From Sabellastarte sp. h YS-2021 (lineage: Eukaryota; Annelida; Polychaeta; Sabellida; Sabellidae): DNA of 64,000 bases. Of this stretch, positions 1-10,272 are shown piece after piece. The position numbers and the translations under genes are program-made. Below the pieces are notes generated by a model that worked only from the letters and a program-made list of their open reading frames with translations, ran no database searches and was not told the origin of the DNA. Location: positions 149,692,881 to 149,756,880 of the forward strand of contig OZ024928.1 of assembly GCA_964017235.1 (NCBI GenBank). Direction: 5' to 3'. Each line of letters begins with the position of its first letter. The stretch's first letter is position 1.

Positions 1-229
1 CAAATTGGGTGATCATATTGATGTCTCATGCTGATATCAAATTTATATCGGCTACTAGATGTCATTTTTATGGCTTTTGGAGATGTCAAATAGACTAGAC
101 TACTAAAGATCTATTTAACATATGATGTCATTTCGAATTTCAAATAAGCATCAGTTTCTGATGTCTTGCCCAGTGTCTATTTGATTTCTTTTTGATATCC
201 TATTGCCTGCTGGGATGGCATCCTGATTA
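1..229. other. AT-rich sequence without recognised feature
   Basis: I see no open frame or known repeat end here. The words GATGTC and GATATC recur several times in the first 200 bases, which may be a degenerate low-complexity repeat. Confidence 0.4.
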
Positions 230-751
230 ATCACTTGGGCATGTTGCTGGAGGCGTGCCAATGGTCGGCTCTGGTGGTTGTATCCTTCAGTGACTAGCTT
301 GCTTCAATGCCCTGGCTTTTATGATTTCCTCTGGTACTGAGTCTGCCTTGACTGGCATGTTCATCAGGACTTTACATCCAAATATTAATTCTGCTGGGCC
401 CTTAGTATTCCCATCCAGATGCATGCTTCACCATGCTAGTAATGTCAACTCTGGATCTTTGGCGGTCTTGTTTGCCTTTTTCATGTTTTTAACAGTTTAT
501 CTTGTGCTTTCTACTACCCCATTGGTTGGAGGATATGTTGGCCTTGAACAGGTATTCTTTGTCCAACATTCTGAATAGAACTTTCTTAATTTGTGCGAGT
601 TGAAGTGAGGGTCCCTGCGTAACACACTCATTAGGTCGTTGTGGACCACTCTTGAAAGTGCTGAGCAGTAACAGAGGTGAGCAAACTTCACCTTTTTCTT
701 AGTATAGAAAAAATTCAAGATGGCAACAACACACTCGATAAGAGCATCCAA
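230..751 (-). pseudogene. Decayed Ty3-type retrotransposon integrase fragment
   Basis: On the minus strand a short open stretch contains the words KFYSECW and PPTNGVVEST. Past an in-frame stop it continues with KDPELTLLAW, then LDGNTKGPAELIFG. This order matches the end of the integrase catalytic core of Ty3-type Pol proteins, where a Y..(S/T)NG.VE motif holds the catalytic glutamate and is followed by a D..LALL...N.P...G.SPAELL.GR segment. At least three stops interrupt the frame and no protease, RT or LTR is visible nearby, so this is a relic. It may extend beyond the left window edge. The family call rests on motif order only. Confidence 0.55.
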
Positions 752-1290
752 AAATATTTTCCCACCCCTATAGTTTGAAGATAGGAAGGAAAAAATCTAA
801 CAGCCAAAGACATTATTAAAGGGAGACCATAATACAGGAGCGGCTGCAGTGATAAGTCGAACCTACGTGAAAAGAGTTAAGCGCCCCTCATATATAACTG
901 TAAAAATTTATTGAGTGAAGTCTAGCTGTCGATGGAAATGGCACAATTGAGTACATATATTAATCAGTTGCAGCAATCCATACATCTTTGTGATGAGAGA
1001 AATACATCTCAAATCCGACTCTTTAGCAAGGTCAAGATTAAAATTTCAATCACACCATGATGCTGCACACCTACATTGCATCAACTTCCTACACCTTAGT
1101 TCAGATATTACACCAAGGTCAAACAAGGCCTCATCATGATGCTGCACACCTACAACTCCCACCCAAGCTATAGCCCACACAAGATTTTAAAGGTCAAGGT
1201 CAGTACAGCAAGGTTAAAGGTAAAATTAAAAGTCACAGTATGACATTGCACAGCTACATCCCAAATCATGTGTCTACCAAGTAAGGCTTG
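752..1290. repeat. Fragments of dispersed repeats (B-type Helitron2-like end, AGGTCA-rich satellite)
   Basis: The stretch at about 825-890 (GGGAGACCATAATAC then TTAAGCGCCCC) resembles the right end of the B-type element at 58310-58377, but breaks off inside the hairpin. From about 1060 to 1280 the text ATGATGCTGCACACCTAC and AAGGTCAAGG belongs to the roughly 145 bp satellite seen intact at 18.3-19.1 kb. No gene is visible. Confidence 0.5.
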
Positions 1291-1569
1291 ATGGGTGGCC
1301 GAAATCCACTCCCGAGGCAGAGCTACCCAAATTTGATATTCGCATGGTTAGCATGCACATTTTTTCTCTCCATAAACACAATGTAGCTGTGAAAGGTATT
1401 CAAAACTTTGTTATAAAATGAGAAATATTATATGAAACTCCCGTACAAAATGTACCAAGCTTATCACACAAAGTACTTTGCTTCACAAGTACAAGGTGTA
1501 CATTCTCTTGCATTTCCCAGAACTATAAAAAAACTATATACTGGATATTTGACAAGATTTAGTATCCCT
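1291..1569. other. Unassigned AT-rich sequence
   Basis: No open frame, RNA gene or repeat terminus recognised; it separates repeat fragments from the 155 bp satellite array. Confidence 0.3.
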
Positions 1570-1941
1570 CAACTATGTTATAGCTCACCCCAAAATAGGT
1601 GAATAACATATTGAAGCTAAATACTCTAAATGCAATACTTTTCAAGTTATAAGTGATTTTCTCAACAGTGATAACCTAAAAGTAGCTATTACTCAGCTAT
1701 GCCATGAGCTACAGGTCTAAAATTTTACTATGTTATAGCTGACCCAAAAGTAGCTGAATAACATATTTACATAAAATACTCTAAATGCAATACTTTTCAA
1801 GTTATAAATAACTTAGTGTTGAGTAAGAACCTCAAAGTAGCTATTACTCAGCTATGCAATGAGCCACAGGTCTGGAATTTTACTGTGTTATAGCTCACCC
1901 CAAAATAGGTGAATAACATGTTGAAACTAAATACTCTAAAT
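1570..1941. repeat. 155 bp satellite array, left flank of the DIRS insertion
   Basis: Degenerate copies of a monomer containing GCAATACTTTTCAAGTTATA, GTAGCTATTACTCAGCTATG and TATGTTATAGCTGACCC. The same monomer continues at 12314-12600 and forms the array at 60430-62030, where I measured a 155 bp spacing. The array is broken inside a monomer after CTCTAAAT at 1941 and resumes with GCAATAC at 12314, which dates the array before the DIRS element. Confidence 0.8.
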
Positions 1942-2245
1942 TTGAAAATTTTAATTACTTAAATGTAGCTTTTATAACCTACAAGCTTACCATGTGGGAC
2001 TGAATGCTGTTCTCGGATGGCCGCCAGGCCTGGCCAACATCCAAGAAAAAAAGACATTTATTATTGGCCATAGCCTCAGGTTGTCGTCACGTGACCTACC
2101 CCATTTGTCTTCTCCTTTCTCGTTGAAATTTTAACCCATACCCCCTCAGCAGTAATACAGCGGGGAGGTCGGGTGGGACCTTCTCAGTCCCACATGGTAA
2201 ACTTGTAGCTTATAAAAGCTACATTTAAGTAATTAAAATTTTCAA
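1942..2245. repeat. Palindrome-ended module at the DIRS 3' terminus
   Basis: A 304 bp segment bounded by inverted repeats of 62 bp (1942-2003 and 2184-2245) that differ at two positions. Its interior, from the words GATGGCCGCC and CAACATCCAAG to CACGTGACCTACC, is an inverted copy of the 5'-terminal region of the neighbouring DIRS element at about 12150-12273. It abuts the DIRS 3' ITR at 2246 without a gap, and satellite flanks show that module and DIRS occupy a single insertion. It may correspond to the internal complementary region known from DIRS1, displaced outside the ITR. Confidence 0.75.
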
Positions 2246-2285
2246 TTTTATTACACTAGAATAGCTTACCATGTGGGACTGAATG

Positions 2286-2868
2286 CTGAATGCAACCGCC
2301 CGGTGGCGGGATTACAGCTGAGACTGGAAGATATGTCTGTTTTTTTCTTAGATTTTGATAGAATAAGTAGAATGAAGGATGGAAAATACCAGTCTGAGTC
2401 CCATTTACAGTGCCCCAAACCCGAGGGTTGGGCCTGTAAGAAGCCAAAAAACCTAAAAACGATTGACAGTGCTAATAAACTGTCTGGGTGTTTTGACAGG
2501 AGAAAGAGGTGTAGCCGAAGTACACTTAGGTGGGGTAAAGCCCCAAGGGCCGTCACGGAAGGAGTCTGAGCCCAAGGCTCAGAGCTATCAAAATATTGCC
2601 ACCTAAAGGAGATTAATGACAACCTTAAGGTCCTTAATACATTATACAATTAAAGCTAAAGCTAAAAGAAAATGAAGAATATAAAGACCTTACCCGAAAC
2701 ACCCTGATGAGGTAAACCTATACCTAGACCCTGGGATTAGACTCCTGAAGACTTGGTTGTAGCGGATGTCCCCCCCCCCCTCTTTTCTTTCCGAGGATGA
2801 CAGTTCTGAGGGGAAGGGTCTAGGACCTGTTGTGCCGCTACTACTCTCCCCAGATACATTTTGTCGTC
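2286..2868 (-). other. 3' noncoding region of DIRS-1
   Basis: Sequence between the tyrosine recombinase remnant and the 3' ITR. Short overlapping frames occur on both strands but none resembles a known domain. A run of about ten C residues lies near 2770. Confidence 0.5.
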
Positions 2869-3830
2869 TGACCAAGTAAGGTCTTTTAGATAGAAATTTG
2901 CAATGTGTTGTGAGCTTTCCAGTGACAGGCTTGCATGATCTGGTCCACCGATACCCCACCGTAAAAATCCTTAGAGGCTGCGAAGGCCCTAATGTCATGC
3001 GCTTTTACTTGGACCAAGTCCAAGGCTTGTTGGTCTGCTTGTTTATAACAAAGTAGAATGGTTTGTTTCAACCAGGAAGAGAGAGTAGCGGGTCTGATGT
3101 CTGAGGCATGTCCTTTCTTGAAGGAGATGAAAAGGAGGGATAGAGGTCTTTGGTCCAATCCAAATAGTACCTCAGGGCCCGCACCAGACACAGGGTCCTA
3201 TCTTCTTTGAAATGTCTATCTACTATGGTAGTCAAAGCAGGAATAGTCACCGGAGAACCTTCTCTTGCTAGTTGGTTTTTGGCTATGAAGTCAGAAGGGA
3301 ACCTTTTCCCATTGGCCTAGATTAGATACTTTGTTTGCAACCCAGACATGGATTTCGCTGCAGCGCTTGCCGGAGGCCAAAGCTAGCAAGAAAGCAGTTT
3401 TGAGGGTAAGATGTTTGAGGTCTGTGTCTTTCATAGGCTCAAAGGGTGCTTTTGTGAGCTCATTGAGAACAGAGATTCCACTTAGGAAGACTTTTGGGAC
3501 GATCCCTGTGGGACGATCCCTGTGGAAACTGGAGAGTAACCTATGAAGGTCTGCATTGTGTGCAATATGGTGGGCCGTTGGGCCCAAAGTGTCAATGATG
3601 TCCTGTAACCATCAATGGTCGAGGGGCACCTGTTTAGGTCTTGGTACAGGTACATGAAAAAATCTGAGATTTGTTTCACAGATGGAGTGGAGAAATCCAC
3701 CAAATTTTCTCTGCACCATTTTTCAAATAGGGCCCACTTTGACTTGTAGATGGTCCTTGTTGATGACCGCTGAGGGGCAGCAATTCCCTCTGCCACCTCC
3801 ACAGAGAAGCCTTGTTCTTGGAGTTGTCCA
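2869..3830 (-). pseudogene. Tyrosine recombinase of DIRS-1, frameshifted
   Basis: The N-terminal SAM-like part is visible as KSKWALFEKWC, SVKQISDFFMYLY and TIDGYRTSL (about 3730-3600). The catalytic part follows: the first arginine in LALASGKRCSEIH (about 3370), then TIPALTTIVDRHF, LRYYLDWTKDL, the H-x-x-R box as AHDIRAFAASK (about 2990) and a tryptophan in the HWKAHNT segment. The expected catalytic tyrosine is found as NFYLKDLTW in another frame near 2880-2890. At least three frame changes separate these blocks, so no active recombinase is made. In the family this enzyme inserts the circular DNA copy. Confidence 0.8.
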
Positions 3831-4188
3831 CTCCTAGACACCAGGCGTGGAGGTGGAGCTGTTGCGGATTGTTGTGGAACACATACTTGTGGGACTGTTT
3901 GAGTAGAGTCCTTGACACTGGGTGTTGTAGTGGGATCTCTGTTGAGAGCTGCACTAGGTCCCAAAACCAGGGCATCCCTGGCCAGCCTGGGGTTATTACG
4001 ATGATCAGGCAATGGCATTGCTTGATTTTTTGGATCGCCCTGTGAAGGAGAGCCATCGGAGGGTAAGCATAAGCAGTGAGACCCGTCCAGTTTATGTTCA
4101 GAGCATCTATGTCCCAGGCCTTTGGGTCTGTGATTGGAGACACGTAGAGAGGGAGTTTGTGGTTCAGATGAGTGGCAAACACGTCCAC
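3676..4188 (-). pseudogene. DIRS-1 linker between RNase H and recombinase
   Basis: Open segment with DVFATHLNHKLPLYVSP, TAYAYPPMALLHRAI and ITPGWPGMPWFWDL. This module lies between RNase H and the tyrosine recombinase in DIRS-type Pol proteins; the counterpart in the 52 kb copy reads DLFATRFNHKLPQFVSP. The later half of this frame overlaps the start of the recombinase in another frame, so the last part is not true coding sequence. Confidence 0.65.
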
Positions 4189-4218
4189 ATGAGGAGTAAA
4201 CCACTTCTGGCAGATCTG

Positions 4219-4960
4219 TTAGAACACCTGTTGATGCAGAGACCATTCTGTTGACTGCACTTGGTTGGACCAGGATAGGAGGTCGGCCATCACATTCAGA
4301 CACCCTGGAATGTGTCTGGCCTTTAATGTTATGTGATAGTGGTGGCACCAAGTCATGATCTTCCACAGGAGAGCACACATCTCTACTGAGTGAGTTTCTC
4401 CTTGTTTGTTTATGCAGGCTAGCACTGTCGAGTTGTCTGTTGCAACTAGAACTGTTTGGTCCTGGCACTGGTCCTTGAAATTTCGAAGGGCCAGTGAGAC
4501 CGCCTTCAACTCTAGGACGTTTATGTGTAGCCTTTTTTCCTGGTCTGACCACAGACCCTTGGTAGATCTTTGATCTAAGTGAGCGCCCCAACCTTCGTTT
4601 GAGGCATCTGTAAAGAGTTGGATACTGTGGTCTTTGGGATGAAGGTCTGTGCCTTTCATCACGTTTGCAGCATTCTGCCACCAATCTAGGTGTGCAGAAA
4701 TGCCATCTGTCCAAGGAAGGAGGTTGTCCAGTGACTGAGGATATCTCCAATGCTCCTTGAGATGAAACTGAAAGGGCCTCATGTGAAGGCGTCCCTCCGG
4801 GACCATCTTCTCTGTTGAGGCAAGCAACCCAATTAGCGACATCAAACATCTTGCAGTCAAAACATGTTTTGACTTGAGTCGTAGGATCAAATCCTGAAGT
4901 TTGAGCCATGTCTCTTGAGTGGGTCTGATTCTAGATGGTATTCGTAGCCCACGAACGAAA
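4219..4960 (-). pseudogene. RNase H domain of DIRS-1
   Basis: Contains MSLIGLLASTEKMVPEGRLH (connection), LFTDASNEGWGAHL with the first catalytic aspartate, INVLELKAVSLAL with the glutamate, ATDNSTVLACIN with the second aspartate and ARHIPGCLNVMADLLS, the typical C-terminal box. It degrades the RNA of the RNA-DNA hybrid during reverse transcription. The frame differs from that of the upstream RT, so a frameshift lies near 4940. Confidence 0.85.
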
Positions 4961-5942
4961 ACACCTGAGTAGGATTCAGTTCTGATTTTTCCTGGTTTAT
5001 TATCCACCCCAAGGACTGGGTTAGGTCTACCACTGCCTGAGTGTTCACTTGGGCCTCTTCCGGAGACTGGGACCTGATCAGCCAGTCGTCCAGGTACTGG
5101 TGAAGTCTGAGTCCTCTGGAGAGGGCCATGAGCTTCACTTCCTTTATGATCATTGTAAAGACCTGGGGGGCTGTGGCTAGTCAGAAAGGAAGGGAGGTGA
5201 ACTGGAACACCTGTGACCTGTGGCAAAACCTTGGGTATTTCCTTGAGTTTGGGTGGATGGGGATGTGAAGGTAAGCGTCAGATAGGTCTATCGACGATAC
5301 CCATTCCCCTAGAACCAGGGAGGTCCTGATGGACTCTGGAGTTTCCATTTTGAACTTTTCTACATATAGAAAAGTGTTGAACCTGCTTAAGTCTATTACT
5401 GGCCTCCACCTTTGGTGAGGCCTGGGGACTAAAAACAGGTGACTGTAAAACCCGAGAGATTTTACATTTTCCACCCTTTCGATAGCGTTCTTTGACAGGA
5501 GAGACTGGATACAATCGGCTAGAGCTTGGTCTTTTTGAAGGGTCTTGTATTCTGACAGAATCAGAGGAAATCTGACCAAGTTTGGCTTTGAGAGGAATGG
5601 CAGTACGTAGCCATTGGTGATAATGTTTAACACGTTTGATGAACATTTGTTTGTTTGCCAGTCTCTCCTGAAAGAACGGAGGCGACCTCCTACTGGTGGA
5701 TTGAATGAGGCTTTGGAGGAGGGGTTTCCACGCCCTCGTCCCCTATTATGGGGTCGAAAACGACCCCTAGAGCCTCTGAAGTTTGGTTTTCCCCTGTCAG
5801 AGGAAAACAATTGGTTACGGTTCTGTGAGGAATTGCCCCCATAGGGACGTTTCCTGTAGGAGCCTCTTTTCTTGTGGGGACCACGAAAGGGCTTATTGTA
5901 TCCACCGTAAGCATCCGGTGGATACTTTGGTTTAGCGTTCAC
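4887..5942 (-). pseudogene. Reverse transcriptase of DIRS-1 with in-frame stop
   Basis: A basic, Gly/Arg/Asn-rich N-terminus (about 5940-5730) precedes the RT. RT motifs in order: FLVPRPHQRWRPVIDLS, KMETPESIRTSL, SSIDLSDAYLHIPIH (first catalytic aspartate), then after an in-frame TGA at about 5181-5183 the IIKEVKLMALSRGLRLHQ segment and the catalytic box YLDDWL (about 5090), followed by FSFVGYEYHL. The stop replaces a glycine codon of a conserved LPFG motif. RT copies the element RNA into DNA. Confidence 0.88.
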
Positions 5943-6170
5943 TACGCCGCCGCCGTGCGTAGAGAGATTTTCAGCATTAACACTCTAAGAGGAAAACGAC
6001 AACAGCTAGGTTCACCAAATTTGCAGGATATCTTCATTGGGGGGTAAGCTTCTCTGGGAAGGAAAATAGCCTCATTCTGAAAAACAAGATGGCCGCCACG
6101 GGCATTTCTTTGAAAATAATCGACATTTTTCTACTGGCTGTTTCTCAGGTTGAATCTCTTCATAGGTGAT
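5943..6170. repeat. Junction between DIRS-1 RT and the inserted satellite element
   Basis: Includes AACAAGATGGCCGCCACGGGC at about 6080. The reverse complement of that block also borders the same satellite at 60276, so the block belongs to the satellite-bearing element and not to DIRS. The exact left border of the insertion is not clear; it lies between about 5945 and 6060. Confidence 0.5.
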
Positions 6171-9100
6171 ATGTATAACAGATATACATGTCCTGTACAA
6201 CCTTGCACACATTTGACCTTGAAGCTCTTTATTCAAGGTTATCCACGGAGTGCCGAAGTAACCCACATAGTGGACTTTAAAAGTGCCTATATCTCCCTTA
6301 TTATTGGTCCTAGAGGTTTGCAATGTGATAGCAAACCTATAGGAAATCATGTGCTGCGAATCTTCTGATGTTGTCAGAATTGACCTTGGACCCCTCCTTC
6401 AAGGTCAAACAAGGATAGCCAAACTTAAAAGTGCTTATAACTCGCTTATTACTGCTCCTAGAGTTTTGGGATGGTAAACCAACCTATAGAAAATCATGGG
6501 CTGGGAATCTTTTTGTGTGGTCAGATTTGACTTTGGGTCCCTCGTTCAAGGTCAAAAGAGGATAGCCAAAGTTAAAATTGCTTATAACTCGCTTATTATT
6601 GCTCCTAGAGGTTTGGGATGGTAAACCAACATATAGGAAATCATGGGCTGGGAATCTTTTGGTGTGGTCGGATTTGACCTTAGACTCCTCGTTCAAGGTC
6701 ATAAGGATAGCCAAACTTAAAAGTGCTTATAACTCCCTTATTATTGATCTTAGAGGTTTGGGATGGTAAACCAACATATACAAAATCATTGGCTGGGAAT
6801 CTTCTGGCGTGGTCGAATTTGACCTTGGGCCCCTCCTTCAAGATCAAACGAGGATGGCCAAAGCTAAAAGTGGTTATAACTCACTTATTATTGGTCCTAC
6901 AGGTTTGGGATGGTAAACCAACATATGGGAAATGATGGGCTGGGAATCTTCTGGTGTGGTCGGATTTGACCTTGAGCCCCTCCTTCAAGGTCAAATGAGG
7001 ATGGCCAAAGTTAAAAGTGCTTATAACTCGCTTATTATTGGTCCTAGAGGTTTGGGATGGTAAACCAACATATAGGAAATCATGGGCTGGGAATCTTTCT
7101 GTGTGGTCGGATTTGACCTTGGGCCCCTCCTTCAAGGTCAAACGAGGACAGCCAAACTTAAAACTGCTTATAACTCTCTTATTATTTGTCCTACAGGTTT
7201 GGGATGGTAAACCAACATATGGGAAATGATGGGCTGGGAATCTTCTGGTGTGGTCGGATTTGACCTTGGGCCCCTCCTTCAAAGTCAAACGAGGATAGTC
7301 AAAGTTAAAAGTGCTTATAACTCACTTATTATTGGTCCTAAAGGTTTGGGATGATAAACCAACAGATAGGAAATCATGGGCTGGGAATCTTCTGGTGTGG
7401 TCGGATTTCACCTTGGGCCCCTCCTACAAGATCAAACGAGGATAGCCAAAGTTAAAACTGCTTATAACTCGCTTATTATTGGTCCTAGAGGTTTGGGATG
7501 GTAAATCAACCTATAGAAACTCATGGGCTGGGAATCTTTTGGTGAGGTCGGATTTGACCTTGGGCCCCTCCTCTAAGGTCAAAAGAGGATGGCCAAAGTT
7601 AAAACTGCTTATAACTCGCTTATTACTGCTCCTAGAGGTTTGGGATGGTAAACCAACCTATAGAAACTCATGGGCTGGGAATCTTTTTGTGTGGTCAGAT
7701 TTGACTTTGGGTCCCTCGTTCAAGGTCAAAAGAGGATAGCCAAAGTTAAAATTGCTTATAACTCGCTTATTATTGCTCCTAGTGGTTTGGGATGGTAAAC
7801 CAACATATAGGAAATCATGGGCTGGGAATCTTTTGGTGTGGTCGGATTTGACCTTAGACCTCTCGTTCAAGGTCAAACGAGGATAGCCAAACTTAAAAGT
7901 GCTTATAACTTTCTTATTATTGGTCCTACAGGTTTGGGATGGTAAACCAACATATGGGAAGTGATGGGCTGGGAATCTTCTGGTGTGGTCGGATTTGACC
8001 TTCGGCCCCTCCTTCAAGGTCAAACGAGGATAGCCAAAGTTAAAAGTGCTTATAACTCGCTTATTATTGGTCCTAGAGGTTGGGATGGTAAACCAACATA
8101 TAGGAAATCATGGGCTGGGAATCTTTCTGTGTGGTCGGATTTGACCTTGGGCCCCTCCTTCAAGGTCAAATGAGGATAGCCAAACTTAAAAGTGCTTATA
8201 ACTCTCTTATTATTTGTCCTACAGGTTTGGGATGGTAAACCAACATATGGGAAATAATGGGCTGGGAATCTTCTGGTGTGGTCGGATTTGACCTTGGGCC
8301 CCTCCTTCAAGGTCAAACGAGGATAGCCAAAGTTAAAAGTGCTTATAACTTGCTTATTATTGGTCCTAGAGGTTTGGGATGGTAAACCAACAGATGGGAA
8401 ATCATGGGCTGGGAATCTTTCTGTGTGGTCTGATTTGACCTTGGGCCCCTCCTTCAAGGTCAAACGAGGATAGCCAAAGTTAAAAGTGCTTATAACTTGC
8501 TTATTATTGGTCCTAGAGGTTTGGGATGGTAAACCAACAGATAGGAAATCATGGGCTGGGAATCTTTCTGTGTGGTCTGATTTGACCTTGGGCCCCTCCT
8601 TCAAGGTCAAACGAGGATAGCCAAAGTTAAAACTGCTTATAACTCGCTTATTATTGCTCCTAGAGTTTTGGGATGGTAAACCAACCTATAGAAACTCATG
8701 GGCTGGGAATCTTTTTGTGTGGTCAGATTAGACTTTGGGCCCCTCGTTCAAGGTCAAAAGAGGATAGCCAAAGTTAAAATTGCTTATAACTCGCTTATTA
8801 TTGCTCCTAGAGGTTTGGGATGGTAAACCAACAGATAGGAAATCATGGGCTGGGAATCTTTCTGTGTGGTCGGATTTGACCTTCGGCCCCTCCTGCAAGG
8901 TCAAACGAGGACAGCCAAACTTAAAACTGCTTATAACTCTCTTATTATTTGTCCTACAGGTTTGGGATGGTAAACCAACATATGGGAAATGATGGGCTGG
9001 GAATCTTCTGGTGTGGTCGGATTTGACCTTGGGCCCCTCCTTCAAAGTCAAACGAGGATAGTCAAAGTTAAAAGTGCTTATAAATCACTTATTATTGGTC

Positions 9101-9935
9101 CTAGAGGTTTGGAATGATAAACCAACATATAGGAAATCATGGGCTGGGAATCTTCTGGTGTGGTCGGATTTCACCTTGGGTCCCTCCTTCAAGATCAAAC
9201 AAGGATAGCCAAAGTTAAAACTGCTTATAACTCGCTTATTATTGGTCCTAGAGGTTTGGGATGGTAAACCAACCTATAGAAACTCATGGGCTGGGAATCT
9301 TTTGGTGTGGTCGGATTTGACCTTAGACCCCTCGTTCAAGGTCAAACGAGGACAGCCAAACTTAAAAGTGTTTATAACTCTCTTATTATTTGTCCTACAG
9401 GTTTGGGATGGTAAACCAACATATGGGAAATGATGAGCTAGGAATCTTCTGGTGTGGTCGGATTTGACCTTGGGCCCCTCCTTCAAGCTCAAACGAGGAT
9501 AGTCAAAGTTAAAAGTGCTTATAACTCACTTATTATTGGTCCTAGAGGTTTGGGATGATAAACCAACATATAGGAAATCATGGGCTGGGAATCTTCTGGT
9601 GTGGTCGGATTTGACCTTGGGCCCCTTCTTCAAGGTCAAATGAGGACAGCCAAAGTTAAAAGTGCTTATAACTCGCTTATTATTGCTCCTGGAGGTTTGG
9701 GATGGTAAACCAACCTATAGAAAATCATGGGCTGGGAATCTTCTGGCGTGGTCGGATTTGACCTTGGGCCCCTTCTTCAATGTCAAACGAGGATAGCCAA
9801 AGTTAAAAGTGCTTATGACTCGCTTATTATTGATCCTAGAAGTTTACAGTACGAAACCAACTCATACGAAATCTTGGGCTAGGAATTTTCTGATGTTAGA
9901 TTTGACCTTGGGCCCCTCCCTCAAGGTCAAACAGT
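6170..9935. repeat. 147 bp satellite array, about 25 monomers
   Basis: Tandem copies spaced 145-147 bp (AGGTTTGGGATGG at 6609, 6754, 6901, 7048, 7195 and so on). Each monomer holds TTTGACCTTG and CAAGGTCAAA as inverted arms about 11 bases apart, plus GTGCTTATAACTCGCTTATT and AAATCATGGGCTGGGAATC. Because 147 is divisible by three, both strands show long repetitive open frames (up to 186 codons) without initiation context; I consider them non-coding. The same monomer occurs in reverse orientation at 59560-60250. It interrupts DIRS-1 between gag and RT. Confidence 0.93.
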
Positions 9936-10272
9936 GGTTCACTGGCTTTGGTGAGTTGTCTTTTCGGTGGATACAAATTTGCATCGGTCTTCGATCTAAT
10001 TCTGATAGGGTCCGAAACCCAGAGTCTTTTGAGGTGCCTTTTTAAAGAAGGAAGTCTTCACCTTCCTTGACCAATTGAGACTTGAACAGGGAAGGCAGCC
10101 AAAAGGACGCATTCCTAAGTTCCTGACGTCTCGTCTCCCCTAAATGTGCCTAAGCAAGCCGGTGTTGCCCATGGAATATAACTCCCACTGGAGTATATGA
10201 GCAAAGGATTTGCTGAGACAAGTCAAGGCCCTGTGCTGGATAATGAGTGTCTTGTTCCAGAGATCCAGGTAT
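9936..10272 (-). other. DIRS-1 sequence between gag stop and satellite insertion
   Basis: Follows the gag stop directly. Just after the last gag codons the minus strand reads GAAGCCTGTGAGTGAATA, which resembles a spliceosomal donor. Introns have been reported in some DIRS elements, but I cannot show that one is used here. Confidence 0.35.

Noticed and set aside
3482-4909. 475-codon minus-strand frame as a single protein
   Set aside because: Only its last part matches the recombinase; the earlier part is the wrong frame over the RNase H and linker regions.
6484-9492. Long repetitive open frames on both strands in the 147 bp array
   Set aside because: 147 is a multiple of three, so one open monomer gives an open array. 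The frames lack initiation context, occur on both strands and are broken at each irregular monomer.
6170-9935. Regular direct repeats reminiscent of a CRISPR array
   Set aside because: There are no unique spacers: the full 147 bp unit repeats. The surroundings are clearly eukaryotic and no cas genes are present.
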